Below are positions 42,844 to 58,118 of a stretch of DNA of 64,000 bases, piece after piece. A program made the position numbers and the translations under genes. The notes below the pieces were generated by a model. The model was not told the DNA's origin. It saw only the letters and a program-made list of their open reading frames with translations, and searched no databases. The first letter of the stretch is position 1. Each line of letters starts with the position of its first letter. Location: NCBI GenBank assembly GCA_027922465.2, contig BQMF02000053.1, forward strand, positions 558,001-622,000, read 5' to 3'. Origin of the DNA: Turritopsis dohrnii. Taxonomy: Eukaryota > Cnidaria > Hydrozoa > Anthoathecata > Oceaniidae.

Positions 42844-43923
42844 TATATCATACAACCATCATATATCAGTCCTTTTTTATGAAAATCTAAAATAACAACA
42901 AATTTATGGGATTGAAAATGCCAGGGGATTTCCTGTCCCTGGAATAATCAACCAAATGTCAGGCATGATTCTGAAGAAAGGCATGTGATAAAGCCTACTT
43001 GAAAACAAATTTACGAAACTTGTGATATGAAATTAAGAAAGGATTGGCAGAAATGAATTATTCTTATTTGCTTAATATAAGTAATAAATCTTCCAAAAAA
43101 TATTTTTTTCTAGTATCTTCACAGCTCTTAAATTATTTTTTGTGTCATAACAATAAATAAATATGAAAAAACACAAAATAAACCAAAGGAATGGATGTTA
43201 CCCCATCATTTTTCATCTTGGGTACAGGGCTGAAAATACTATTAAAATATTTTCCAACCAGGTATGGACACCAAAGGAAAAGTATACATACAATAGCAGA
43301 ACAGGAGAATCAATTATATAAAGGAAGATAATCCTAGGAAAAAGGAAGGAAGATTATGGAGATAATCCTAGTACCAGGGACAATAAGGATCGGGTAATCA
43401 ACTCCTGAAAGTGTTTACAAGATAGCATTATGCAGTACTGCAACAAGACTGGTTTGAATTGTTTACCATATTTATGCTGGATTTTTATTTATTAAGAACT
43501 TTATTTTGAATTATATAATATTTAATTATATAATTTAACTCGATATTTCGTCCTACATCCGTAGTATTGAGTTAACTTATGTAAATGTATGATATATATA
43601 ATATAATCAAAAATGAAACATCTCGTTATTCTCTTCTTAACAAAGCTTTACGCTCCGACGAATATCTCTGATTTTTATTTAGCATTTTAATAATAATACT
43701 CCATATTCATTTCAGTATCGGCTACTATGTAAACACTTTATAAACTTTCAAAACAAAATCTGCAATGTTTATGAATACCGCAATGTTCAAGGTTTTTTTT
43801 GAGTTCATTCAACCATAAGTAAAAAGTTCAAAATACTTGTATAAAGGTTTATCATATTTGCACTGGATTTTTATATAGTATACATCTTATCCTGAATGGC
43901 ACAATGCGAATGCTTAAGATGCC
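42844..43923. other. intergenic sequence between UBE2U and FAM133-like gene
   Basis: Holds the UBE2U 5' flank; no promoter element I would defend. The two genes are on the same strand. Confidence 0.4.
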
Positions 43924-44040
43924 CAGTGGGCAAATTCGTTGAAAAACCACTCTGAAAGTGTGCATTTCTAAAGAAACAACCAAACAATTTCAATACAAAT
44001 GCTCTTCGTTGCAGTGACATTTTGACCATTTTGCCCACTG
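43924..44040. mobile_element. CAGTGGGCAAA-family hairpin MITE, copy 6
   Basis: The most complete copy: CAGTGGGCAAATTCGTTGAA at the left, and GACCATTTTGCCCACTG at the right, with internal pairing of CACTCTGAAAG and CTTCGTTGCAGTG. Confidence 0.8.
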
Positions 44041-44171
44041 TGCAAGTTCAAGTAGATTAATATATCGGTAAAATAATATATTGGTTTTACAATCAATTTC
44101 ACTTGCAAATAAGTTTAAAGTTCTCTTCATTGGCTCGACCAGCTATAATGAAACTAATGTAAAGGAGCTAG

Positions 44172-46797
<2,626 letters not shown>

Positions 46798-46913
46798 GAC
46801 ATAATATCTCTATTATAAAAGGGAGCAATTATTATGGTATGCCTGTACTGTGTAGAATCAATATAATCACACAGATCAGATTGTGTATTTAGTCGATGAC
46901 AGTATCTAGATTT

Positions 46914-48597
46914 GGCTTAATTGCAGTTTAGACCCGTAACGGACTTTTTAATATTTACCCCGCGGTCTGTAAATTACACGTTCTGTAACGTTCATTGAAT
47001 GTGCAAAACCACCTACATTAATTCGGGGGATTAAACTGCAAGTATATATATAGGGTGCGTTATAAATATGGAAGTGTAGTAGAATGCTAACAGATTCTAT
47101 GAAATATGAGATGAATGTATTTCACTCCCGAATATGCTTTCAATCAAAATTAAAACGGAGATTAGTTCGGGACCAAACTGCAAGTATATAATAGAGAGCT
47201 TTATAATAAAACAACATGAATACTATCGTTCTTTATTTGTTTATCAAGGTCTTTTAAGATGGATATGGCGGCTGAAATTGAAAATTAATTATTTACTTTA
47301 ATTATCTGTACACTCAGCTTTCAATAATTACTTCGTTCAAATATGTGTCGTTCTTAGATCAATAGACACAAAAATTGAAAAATTCATTAAATGATGTGTC
47401 GTTCTTTAATAAGAAATCAAATCATACTTTACATTTTGCATGAGTTTAGAGTCACTTAACTTTAGCGCGCTTCTAATTCATTCAATTATGCGTCGTTCTT
47501 TTAAATCATCAATACTCACAAAGTAAGTAACAAACCCAGTAATATATCAAAATTATGAACATTATCTATCTGTTCTGCAATCTCTTGCGTTCCCATTAAA
47601 ATAAAGTTGTCTACAATGAAATAGACTATAAAATAGTCTTTTTTTGTTCATGTAGTTCATCATATCTTTTGATTAATTTCCTAATTGGTTTATGACTCTA
47701 AACTCATGCAAAATGTAAAGTATGATGTGATTTCTTATTAAAGAACGGCACATAATTGAACGAATTAATTATTAAGCTGAGTGTACAGATAATTAAAGTA
47801 AATAATGAACTACCTTTTTTATAAGGCTCGCTATATATACTTGCAGTTTAATCCCGAACGTCTTCATTTTAACCTTGAGAAAAAACATCTTCCTAAAGTT
47901 AATAATGAATTACCTTTTTTATAACGCTCTCTATATACTTGCAGTTTAATCCCGAATCTCTCAGTTTCAACCTTGTAAAATCGCATTGACGGGAGTGAAA
48001 TACATTCCCGTCATTTTCGATGAATTCCTTTATTTAGCACGTATATATTCCACTTGCCCCATACTTCCCTGTTTTTCAATTTCAGCCGCCATATCCATCT
48101 TAAAAGACCTTGATAAACAAAAAAGGGACCACAGTATTCATGTTGTTTTATTATAAGGCTCTCTATATATACTTGCAGTTTAGTCCCGAAACTCTCAGTT
48201 TCAACCTTGTAAAATCGCATTGACGGGAGTGAAATACATTCCCGTCATTTTCGATGAATTCCTTTATTTAGCACGTATATATTCCACTTGCCCCATACTT
48301 CCCTGTTTTTCAATTTCAGCCGCCATATCCATCTTAAAAGACCTTGATAAACAAAAAAGGGACCACAGTATTCATGTTGTTTCATTATAAGACTCTCTAT
48401 ATATACTTGTAGTTTAGTCCCGAATCTCTTAGTTTCAACCTTGTAAAATCGCATTGACGGGAGTGAAATACATTCCCGTCATTTTCGATGAATGATAAAA
48501 GAGTGTTTTAACGATCGTGTGCTATTTTGTAGTATTTTGCAGACTCAATTTTGTTGCGGGGACAATTCCCGTTACGGGTCTAAACTGCAATTAAGCC
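46914..48597. mobile_element. 1.7-kb non-autonomous DNA transposon with 8-bp target duplication
   Basis: 29-bp perfect terminal inverted repeats (starting GGCTTAATTGCAGTTTAGAC) flanked by CTAGATTT on both sides (46906-46913 and 48598-48605). The interior has ~234-bp near-identical tandem copies (about 48000-48480), an inverted copy of part of them (about 47190-47290), and recurring ACTTGCAGTTTA.TCCCGAA motifs. No transposase; the two small identical open frames inside are duplicated noncoding sequence. An 8-bp duplication fits hAT or P-like transposases, but the TIR is not one I recognise. Confidence 0.9.
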
Positions 48598-48848
48598 CTA
48601 GATTTTTCTGATTCTTTTTGAGACCAATATCAATGAGCAAATTTTCGCTTTATATATATTCATGGTCAGACATTCCTAATTAAACCCACAGTTAAAAATA
48701 ATGAGGAGGCTGATGCTGAGTTAGAAAAAACAATCTCAACAGTGACTTAAAATAACATAGAAATATTTAGAGAAAAAAAATTTAAAACTGATTCCATGTA
48801 AATATGAAATTTGAAATAACAAGATTGTAAATTTGTGAAATTATATTT

Positions 48849-48890
48849 GACAACATTTCGGCCGTACGACGGCCATTTTCAAGTGGAAAA
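48849..48890 (-). ncRNA. degenerate hammerhead-like motif at the second PLE 3' end
   Basis: Minus strand: CACTTGAAAAT, a GGCCGT/ACGGCC hairpin, then GAAATGTTGTC. Same variant as in the first PLE (CTTGAAAA where CTGATGA is expected). Confidence 0.45.
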
Positions 48891-49116
48891 CAATACAAGT
48901 GTGACAGAATATATACAAGAAGTCGTACGATACGATAAGGTCGTACGATCATACGATCAAGAAATTCCCCCAGGGACAAATCAACCATCCGAAAATAGAA
49001 ATAATGGCAATGATGCTATATTCCGATTGAGGATAGGCTTGTCCCTACGGATTAACAAACTTTCTTTCAATTCTAAGTCAAAAATGCTGCCTGCGGAGGA
49101 GAGTATAGAAAAATTC

Positions 49117-49665
49117 TCAAGTAGGCTTATTTTTACAATGTACTACATGCTCCGAAATAGCGCTATGGTTTTGTAATTTAACGGCTTTTCCAGTTAAGGC
49201 CGAAATTCCCATATGTTCGCAGGCTCGTACTTTCAAATGTCGCATAGTTTTACCATAATAGATGGCATTGCAGCCATCGCACTTAAATTTATATACAACA
49301 TTTGAGCGCAGAGCCATTGGGGTACGGTCCTTAAAATGAAAAAAATCGCTAATTCTACTACTAGATTTAAAAATTACCTTAAGCTGACAACAAGGAAGGT
49401 TTTTACTAAAAGTACTAAGCAAACGAGTTCTTAATTTCAAAGATAATTTACCTAAATATGGCAAAACAAGAAATACTTCTAACTTAGGCACAGTAATGAC
49501 AACTTTCCTCTCTCGAAACATTCTGTCAAGAAATGACTTAATGCATCGATCAATCAAGTTGGATGGGTAGCCATTTCTCAGCAGTATGCCTCTAAGATCT
49601 TGTATCTCCAAGTGGAACCTAGAAAAATCAGATACGATATTAAAAATTCTGAAAATCAAAGTCAA
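49117..49665 (-). pseudogene. second PLE, C-terminal RT linker and GIY-YIG nuclease
   Basis: Open frame with FSRFHLEIQDLRGILLRNGY (thumb/linker), a Cys-containing segment and VVYKFKCDGCNAIYYGKT, RACEHMG and ISEHVVHC. Frameshifted relative to the YVDD-bearing segment. Confidence 0.8.
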
Positions 49666-49943
49666 AATTAATCCATATTATATTCGTCAGGCAAAAAACT
49701 ACTAATTTGTGTAAACACCACTGAAAGTGGGCTTCCTATAAATAGTTGTGACAAACTTGTTAAATTCACGAATAACAGAAACATCAAGAAAAGGAAGACG
49801 ATTTTCAAATTCCACTTCAGATGTGAAAGATATGTTGATGTGTTGTCTATTAAGGTAGTCCTGAAAGAGAGGCAAGTGGCTAGGAGATGAAAAAAGCACA
49901 AAAATATCATCAACATATTATCTTCTGTAATACACAGGTTTAA

Positions 49944-50680
49944 AGGGAAATTAAGCCTTTATCAAAAACTTTTTATATTAGCTGCAGAAATGTCTCATTA
50001 ATCTTCTGTGACCGTTAAAAATTATTTTAAATGATAACTATACTGAGTTTTTCGTTATTTAGTATCTAACAACGGACGCCATGCAGTGCTCTGCGATGGA
50101 AATTTTGACGTCACAGCGCGATCGTTCTTTTTGTAAGGATAACATAAACTACAATATTTTGTTTTTGTTGATGAAAGTTCTTGTGTTCTTTGTGAAATAA
50201 AACCTTTATTAAAAAGTATTTCATTTTAGATTCATAGCAGGTATATGTGCTTAAGTGAGTTTTTGGACAAATGTGTATATTTTAGATGTATAAAAAATGA
50301 AATCTTCAGTATGACTGTTTTTTTTTCTTGAATCGCTAACGATAAACTTATTTTACATTTTGCTGTTTCTTAATGTTTAAGATTGTTATGTTGGTGAATG
50401 ATAAAAATCTTCGTGTTGTCTTTGTTGTTTTTCTACCGTTTCTCGTATCTTTAGAACATAGGCGTAAAAAACATGTCATCATGTGTTGTCTACGTCTGAT
50501 GTTTCTGCAAATGAAATTCGCTCTGTGACGTCATGATATTTATAACGAAAGCTGTAAGTTGTTTTTTTAGCAGTTTTTTTCATTTGGAATACCTTTTATA
50601 CATAAAAAGGTGTTCCTCTAGGATAAATGAAGTATTTCATGCTCAAATTCAGAAAAGAAATTTTAAGGCTTAATTTCCCT
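49944..50680. mobile_element. 737-bp TTAA-flanked MITE inside the PLE reverse transcriptase
   Basis: 16-bp perfect inverted ends (AGGGAAATTAAGCCTT) flanked by TTAA on both sides (49940-49943, 50681-50684). Removing it with one TTAA restores the PLE frame CPSEFK-PVYYRR. TTAA targeting is typical of piggyBac and Kolobok transposases. No open frame. Confidence 0.9.
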
Positions 50681-51399
50681 TTAAACTCTGACGGGCAATT
50701 ACGTAACCAAATTTTCTCATGATGCGAAAGAAAAGCATTGGCAAGACTGGGACCAATTGGCGAGCCCATAGCAACACCATCAACTTGTTCATATAACTGA
50801 CCGTCAAAGGTAAAATGTGAATTTTTAGTAGCTAAAGACAGAATTTTTCTAAAGTCATTCTTGCACAAGTTATTAACAACATCTTGGTTTTCAAATAAAC
50901 CTTCAACACAAATATCGATTGTTTCTTGCAAAGGAATGTTAGTGAAAAGAGAGTCAACATCTAAGCTAGCCATATGAAAACTACCATCCTGTTTCCTAAT
51001 TTCTTCAGCAAACGAGAAGGAGTCAGAAACAGTATACTCGTTAGATGTTAAAGGAGACAAAAGCGGAACAAGAAACTTGGCTATTTTATAGACAGGAGTG
51101 TTGATAGCTGATAAAATAGGTCTAAAAGGAGGGCTACCATTAACAACACGTTTATGTACCTTACAAAGTCCATATAACAAACCTAGCTTCGACCCAGTTG
51201 GTTTCAATTTATCGTATAATTTCTTGTCGATAGAGCCATTATCCAACAAAGTTTTTAACACAGCAGTAACTTGTTTTTCTTGATTGATGAGGAAGTTTAA
51301 CTCTTTTTCACGAGGACAGTCGATTTTTATAAATTTTGTATGATCACTTAAGATATCCATAATTTTACTGATTCCATGTACATTAAAAAAATTAGGCAC
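50681..51399 (-). pseudogene. second PLE, reverse transcriptase N-terminal and palm part
   Basis: A 240-codon open segment with RT motifs A (VDSLFTN) and the B-box-like GVAMGSPIGPSLAN. The catalytic YVDD was separated from it by the TTAA MITE. Confidence 0.88.
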
Positions 51400-51425
51400 T
51401 TTTCCTCTTCTACTCTTTTTAACCC

Positions 51426-53065
51426 TGTATATATATTATATACTATTTCATTTTCGAACCTGGATAACACTATAGTGTTTAGTGTTGCATAATGAACATT
51501 TATGCTTTTTGTTACTAACTTACTAAGTGTATATTACCTTTAGACTAGCCTATATACTATAAACATACAACTTGTGTCCTTCTTATGACGCATAATATTA
51601 TTGATATCTTACCCTCAACCCTAACCCTCCTAACCCTACCATGAAGTAAAGTAAAGTAAAAGTAAAAGTAATATTAGGGGGTACGAAAGTGCAATAGCGC
51701 CGTGATGATAATGTCAAAGCTATGTGTATGCTTAGTTTTCATAAAATAACTTATAACATGTTGTTGAGAAAACTATAAAAATCCAAAACTTCCTAAGGGT
51801 CCTGTGCGTGACGGCAAAGATACCATCTTTGTTTAAAATGAAGATCCTAACTCCCTGTTAAACGCCCTCCGTCAGCTCGAAACGCCCTTGGCAACAGGGC
51901 GAAAAAGAAAATACTTGAAAAGGAGAGAGAATCAACGACAATATGGATGATATAGATGAATAAATGTATAAAGATAACATTTCAATCTAAAAGTTACTTT
52001 GAAACACGTCTTTGTGATACTGGTTGTACCGTATTTCCTACAATAAACGCCGCGACGTTTATTACAGGAGGGCGGCATTCATTAGAGGACGGCGTTTATT
52101 CCATGAGATAAAGACAGACTTTACGCAACAATTTTTTCTTTTCCCAAAAAAGTTACAAATGATTGTGTGAAAATAAGTGCGGATATCATTAATTAATTAA
52201 TTAATTGAGTGGAAATATGTTATGTACAAAAGATCTGTTCATAATATAATTATATACACAAAAAATGTCATGGAATATATCAATCAACATCACCGTGTCA
52301 TGGTCGTCTCATCGAACTTTCATAGCTTTTCCTGACTTCAAAGGATTTGGTCTTGACTGTTCCCTTGTGTTAATAAAGCAGCACCAGTCTCGAACAAGAC
52401 GAATCCTTTGGTGAGATCGGAATGTGCAAGATGGCAGAAAAGGAAATTTTAATGGGATACTTACTAAATAAAACTATCCCAGCTCGTAATAGAACTGCCC
52501 AAGCTAGTAGCATTTGGCTTGAATGTCCCTGTGTAATTAATTACACATGAATTAAAATTCATGCAAACGTCGACGAATTGACAAATAGAACTATTCAACT
52601 TTTAAAACTATTTCTAAGGCGGCGTATATAATGGCTTGAACAAGCAGAAGAATACAAAATAACTACCTTACTGTCAAAATATCTATAAATATAATACCTC
52701 AATGTCTATCTAAGTAGGAATATTTAAAAGCAAGAGGACGACAGCGACTAGAAGAAGTAACGAAACAACAATATCAAGAAAACGAATATGGATATGAAAA
52801 GGGGTTGTGAAATTGTCAAACATCAATGTCATTATCAAGTAACTTTGATTTAACAGATCTTTTGAAATGATTGAGACCGAGAGTTCTTCTCAACATTTTG
52901 CAAAAATGTTGTTTTACAAGGTAGGGACCTCGATATAGAGTAGAGAAAGTGTTTAATTTGAGACGATTTTGAGGGATTTCAAATTTGTCTCTGAAATTGT
53001 TTATGGAAAAATTGGGGTTAGTTCAAGATTAGTTTTAAATATTTTTAATGTTTGGTATAATTTAA
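51426..53065. other. intergenic sequence with telomere-like and MITE fragments
   Basis: CCCTAA-like repeats at about 51606-51640, an AAAGTAAAAGTA run at 51645-51670, a GCGTTTATT/ GGCGGCATT element fragment at 52030-52110 related to the element at 14753, and a TAAT microsatellite at 52190-52206. No gene seen. Confidence 0.5.
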
Positions 53066-53186
53066 TTGCCCCCGCAGCGAGCGTAAGCGAGCGAGGAGGC
53101 ATAGTAGTTTCACGAGATAGGCGAATGTCAGTTCCGATTTTGTTCTTCATCATCATCTTCCAACTTTCGTGTTGACGTTACACGGT
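53066..53186. repeat. 121-bp dispersed repeat, copy 1
   Basis: TTGCCCCCGCAGCGAGCGTA start and GTTACACGGT end. Over 95% identical by eye to 59011-59132. GC-rich against the local background. Confidence 0.85.
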
Positions 53187-53911
53187 GGAATATAATTAAT
53201 TAGCTGACTTTGCTTTTTTTCCCGTTTCAAAGCATGGTACTGTAAGTGGGATGTTTTTTCGTATCTCTTTCCTAATTTATTATTATATTATACTATGTTA
53301 TTTAGGAAGTTCGTATGCTAAAATTGCTTAGACATTTTTCATATTACTTTTGTGTTGTTTTAGTGAAGTGAACGACTAGGATTTTGAAGCACAGCTTGAA
53401 ATCTGAAATTTTGCCAACAACATTTTACTTTGTATTATTATGTTTTAGCTCTAAATAATCTTTCGTTCGATAAATTTTATTCAATGCACTGATTTTTGGC
53501 AGATCTTGCCTTAAAAAGATTTTAATTGGATTTTTGTGTGTGCAAGAAAGCCTACGAATTGTCGTTCTTCGTGTTTTCCTTCTTTCTGTCCTTCCCCAAA
53601 CCTGGTGTGTGATCATGATCAATAAAACCTTCTTTTATTTTTTTCTTGATTTTTATGTAAACTTTGGCTATTTCTTGTTTCGAATCAAAGTTTGAAACGC
53701 AGATTTCTAATGGATTTTTCGAAAACGTTTTTTGAAAACGTTTTTTTTCTTTCTTACAAAATTTCTTTAACAAATGTTTATCTTATTTTGATTATAAAAT
53801 ACGTAACCATGGTTTCAGTTCACACATTTCTTTTGTTTGTAGCAAATACTTTCTGATGTTACTTGTTAAGCCTTAATTACACCTTTTGAAAGGTATAAAT
53901 TAGCATCAGTA
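53187..53911. other. unassigned sequence
   Basis: Two overlapping lysine-rich minus-strand frames (53425-53773) do not resemble a known protein and shift against each other. Left unassigned. Confidence 0.4.
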
Positions 53912-54551
53912 TTGTACTGCCAGTAAATGTCGCAATCGCCAGTAAATGTCGCAAACGCCAGTAAATGTCGCAAAATTGCCAGTAAGTGTCGCAATTCAAC
54001 AGTAAGTGTCGCAAAATCGCCAGTAAGTGTCGCAACAGTAAATGTCGCAAAAAAATTAAAAATCAACAGTAAATGTCGCAACTTTATAATTTCAAATTTC
54101 TAACCAATATCTTCTCCATCCTTGTTTTGAACTCGACACTGATTATTCTAATCAAGATATCGTACTACTCATCGCAGAGTACGCTGATGGACCTACACGA
54201 CATGTCACAGAGATTGCAAAATATAAAAATAAGACAGCTATAATTTTCAACATTATGTGTCACTTAGCAAGTTACTTTTACTTTTTTCGCTAATACTTCC
54301 CAAAGTGAGTCCTGACCGATTGATTTAAGCAACAGGTCTTTCCTTTTCATACCCTCCACATTATATGATCAAAATCACATTGTGTAAGTTTGCGACATTT
54401 GCTGTTGATTTTGAAAAACATTACCACATTTATTGTTAAAAAAAATTAAAACAAATGAAAATTCTAGTTGTGACACTTACTGGCGATTTTGCGACACTTA
54501 CTGTTGAATTGCGACACTTACTGGCAATTGCGACATTTACTGGCAGTACAA
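53912..54551. mobile_element. foldback element with iterated CCAGTAARTGTCGCAA arms
   Basis: 25-bp perfect inverted ends (beginning TTGTACTGCCAGTAAATGTC). The left arm repeats CCAGTAA(A/G)TGTCGCAA about seven times with variable spacers; the right arm carries four to five inverted copies. The unique centre is about 300 bp. No transposase. Confidence 0.85.
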
Positions 54552-55312
54552 GTGTGACATAGGACCAAGAGATAACAAACAGTAACAAAGTTTTCTTTGT
54601 TTTTGTTTCCGTTGTATAGCTTGCAATGTATAGCTTGCTGTGTGTACAAATTGGAATGCTTGAGGGCGGGGGCATTTTTAGCTAAAGCTACATGCTAGTT
54701 TGTAGATATTTAGGCAGAAAAAAGGTTCGGAGCGAGTCAGATCCGGAAATAATCCTTTACGACTGTTAACTGTTGTCTTAATTGGTCGTTAAGAAATTCC
54801 TAATTTTTTCTATTTCCTTTTCTTCTTCTTCTTTTCCATTTCCTACAAAATTATATCACGAGAAAGACACAAAAATAAGTATTCCATTGATATGAAATTT
54901 ATAAAAATTAATTGGATATTTTCTATATTCTATATTGGATATTTTACTAAGTACCACAACTGAATACCAATCAGAGTTCTGAACAAATCGGTGCTGCAAT
55001 TATATCCTCCGCTCAATTCTATGGTAGAATTGGCGACAGACGGACTGCATGTTGTTACTTTTACAATTTCATACTTAACCTCGTTACCAGGGCTTCTTCT
55101 TGTCTTTTTGATATACGGACGCCGTTTCATACTACATATACATGTCACATGCAATGGCGCAATAAATTCGGATGCGATGATGAAGCGCTTGACGGTGGAT
55201 CAATTTCTAAGTGACATCTGTATCGAAATGTTAAAGGAAATATATCCTACTCGTTGCCTTATCTACCGTTTTACAAGTGTGACCTGCCAACAACAACAGG
55301 CATACCTAACAA
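54552..55312. other. spacer with a mariner MITE fragment
   Basis: About 54820-54920 matches the pyrimidine-rich half of the nested MITE at 13685-14091. From about 54960 the sequence may be the 5' part of the following LINE, but no ORF1 domain is recognisable. Confidence 0.45.
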
Positions 55313-55524
55313 GTGGAACAAATTGTCGAAAATGTGGGTACGCATACACAACAAGTAAAAGGCATAAAAATTGCACACCTCAACACACGATCAATTTGCT
55401 CATCGTTTCCTGAGTTCGAAGTGTTTGTCGAAACGAACAAATTTGACATCATCACTCTCTCCGAAACCTGGTTGAAAATGACAAGAATGTTCTCCATTAT
55501 GTCGATATACCAAGGTACAATCCA

Positions 55525-56250
55525 GTGTTTTGCAACAGGAACCAAAAGCGAGGTGGAGGTGTCGGAATGTACATCAACAAGTCAACTGTAAAATATCGAA
55601 AACGTGACGATATGGTTCGATTCAATAAAGACCTGGAACATTTGTGGATTGAGGTGAAGGGTAGGAACAAAAATCATTCATCTGATGTCTCCTCACAAAA
55701 GGAATGGATAGACAAATTTCAAACTATCTTATCTAAAGTAAACAATGTCTGGGACGGACCTATCATAATTTGCGGAGATAGCAATATCGACCTATTAACA
55801 GAAACGCCAGTTACAAAACAATACAAGACAGTGCTTGAACAGTTCAACCTTGAGAACATCGTCACGAAACCAACGAGACATGGGAAAACCCTTATTGACC
55901 ACATCATCGTTAATATTCCCGACAAGGTGACTCAATGCGATGTAATCCCTTGCGACACGATAAGCGATCATGACTCACCGTATGCCACACTAAAAATCAA
56001 AAGGGAAACTTTTACACCTCGCTACAAAATTATACGCAATTTTAAAAGATTTAACTTGGAGGATTATATAAATGACTTTCGTCAACTTCCAATGAACATC
56101 GTTTATGCATTTAAAGATCCACATGAACAACTCAAAGTATTCAACAAACTGATTTGCGATTGTATCGATAACAACGCTCCCCTCAGAAGAGTAAAAATGT
56201 CAAGACCGCCTGCAACCTGGATGAAAGACCTCGACTGCCCTACAACTTGA
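55525..56250 (+). pseudogene. LINE endonuclease segment
   Basis: Longest intact stretch of the endonuclease: GGGVGMYINKS, IICGDSNIDLL, TLIDHIIVN, and CDTISDHDSPYATLKI with the catalytic SDH. The N-terminal endonuclease residues are in another frame upstream. Confidence 0.85.
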
Positions 56251-56414
56251 AAGAAACAGACTCCGGAAAAAAGTTCACGAAATAAAGCTTCCGCATGACT
56301 GGGCACTCTTTCGTGATGCCCGAAATAAACTGAAAAGGTTAATCAACCAAACGAAACGTTCTTTTTACCAAAAGGCCTTATCATCAAAAAGTTTGGGATG
56401 TAATTCATCGAATC

Positions 56415-58118
56415 TTGAACTCAAGCAACAAAACCATCGAGCGCGACTGTGAAATACTAAACGAACACTTCAACATTATCGCAGAAAAACTTACTGAAAA
56501 AAATTCCCTGAACAGTGATGAGCGGCATAATCTTATAAAGCCGTTTCCTGATAATCCACGAGGTTTTTCAATTAAACCAACTACCTACAATAACGTCAAA
56601 AATGCCCTGAGTAAAATCAGAAGCGATTGTTCCACGGGAAACGACAACATTCTAATCCACCTGCTAAAACCAGTCATCGACTATGTTATCTCTCCACTCT
56701 GTCACATCATTAACGGCTGCATCTAACAAGGGACTTTTCCGTCCGAATGGAAAACAGCGAGAATCAGCCCTATCCCGAAAATCAAAAACCCTTCCATAGC
56801 AGTCGACTACCCTCCGATATCTGTCCTGCCTGTCTTGTCCAAGGTCTTCGAAAGAGTTGTCCTGCAGCAACTGGTAGAGCACATCGAAACGTTATACAAG
56901 CAAACGCAACATGGCTTCCGAAAATCAAGATCAACAGTAATATGTCTCCTTAAGATGAAGGATGACATTCTGAAAGCAATGGATAGAGGAGAGGTGACGG
57001 TTGCAGTTTTCGCAGATTATTCAAAGGCTTTCGACACAGTAGACTATGAGGTGTTACTGCGAAAGCTTACCAAGCTACAGTCCTCCAATTCCTTTCTTCA
57101 CTGGCTAACAGAGTACATCGCAGACCGAATGCATTACGTGCAGATAGATGTTCAAATGTTCTACAACGCGTAAGACAAAATTCGGTGTCCCGCAGGGATC
57201 TATACTTGGACCTGTCATCTTCAATCTCTATGTGATAGACCTCTCCAACTACTTAAACACATCCGCTTCGCTTCAGTACGCAGACGACACAACTGTTTAC
57301 AATCACTGCAAACCATCACAAATTGAAGAAAACACACAGCTCCTCAAGCTTGATCTTCACAACCTAAAGTCATGGTCAACAGACTCCAATCTGGTGTTTA
57401 ACAACACCAAAACGAAAACGATGCTCTTCAGCAGCTGTCGCGTGTTCACAACATAAAAAACACTAATACAAAGATTCAATATGATGGTTACGTCTTTGAG
57501 GCTGTGGAAGAGCTCAAGGTACTCGGCGTTACGTTCCACCAACACCTGGACTGGAAACCACACATCGACAACACGGTCAAAGTCTGCTTCAGTACGCTAA
57601 AGTTGCTAAGGATGATGAAGGGCCTAATACCCTTCCAACTGAAGAAACAGCTTGCCAATGCCCTGATACTGCCAAAGCTCCACTATGCAAATTCAGTCTA
57701 CATTGGAACAACCCCAGTTTATCTACTGAACAAACTTCAAAAAGTTCAGAACGCAGCAGCAGGTTTCGTTCTCCAAAAGCACGCCAACATTGAAGATGTT
57801 ATCAAGCTGTCGTGACTTCCAGTGTTAGAGAGACACGAATACGCTATTTCGGTGTTAGCATTCAAAGCTCTTTATAAAAATGTTTCTGAAAACATGCGAG
57901 TCGAGCGCAAGGTGGACCGAAAATCCTTACGTAGTAACACCAACATAAAAGGAGCCATGATCGAATGCAAAGATAAAGTCACGAGCTTCCAAGCAGAAGC
58001 AAAACGCATTTTCAACGACCTGCCGAAGTCGATCCGTGACATTGACAAGCTAAACTCATTCAAAAGCGCATTGAAGAACTATTTACTAGATAAAGCTTTA
58101 GCCCGAGCAATGAAATAA
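56415..58118 (+). pseudogene. LINE reverse transcriptase, frameshifted
   Basis: Five consecutive open segments in changing frames carry RT motifs in the right order, including the palm motif A (FADYSKAFD), motif B (GVPQGSILGPVIFNLY) and motif C (LQYADDTTVY, about 57275-57300). The C-terminal domain is in the last segment. Confidence 0.88.

Larger units (their letters stand above)
48845..51425 (-). mobile_element. second Penelope-like retroelement, minus strand, interrupted
   Basis: From high to low coordinates: RT fingers/palm (51399-50681: PTGSKLGLLYGLCKVHK, SLDVDSLFTNIPL, GVAMGSPIGPSLANAFL), a MITE insertion, the YVDD catalytic box (49906-49917) preceded directly by an in-frame TAA, LPFLDVSV and YRKPTFSGVYTN, then frameshifts into NGYPSNLID and a GIY-YIG-like nuclease (CDGCNAIYYGKTMRHLKVRACEH). 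Ends in a hammerhead-like motif. 5' truncated at about 51425 next to a TA-rich run. Clearly inactive. A different subfamily from the first PLE. Confidence 0.9.

Noticed and set aside
48011..48454. Two almost identical 69-codon minus-strand frames
   Set aside because: They come from the internal tandem duplication of the 46914-48597 transposon and lack any protein signature.
53425..53773. Lysine-rich overlapping minus-strand frames
   Set aside because: No similarity recognised; the two frames overlap out of phase and have simple composition.
54991..55413. 140-codon frame before the LINE endonuclease, possible ORF1
   Set aside because: No coiled coil, RRM or zinc-knuckle pattern, and it overlaps the start of the endonuclease frame.
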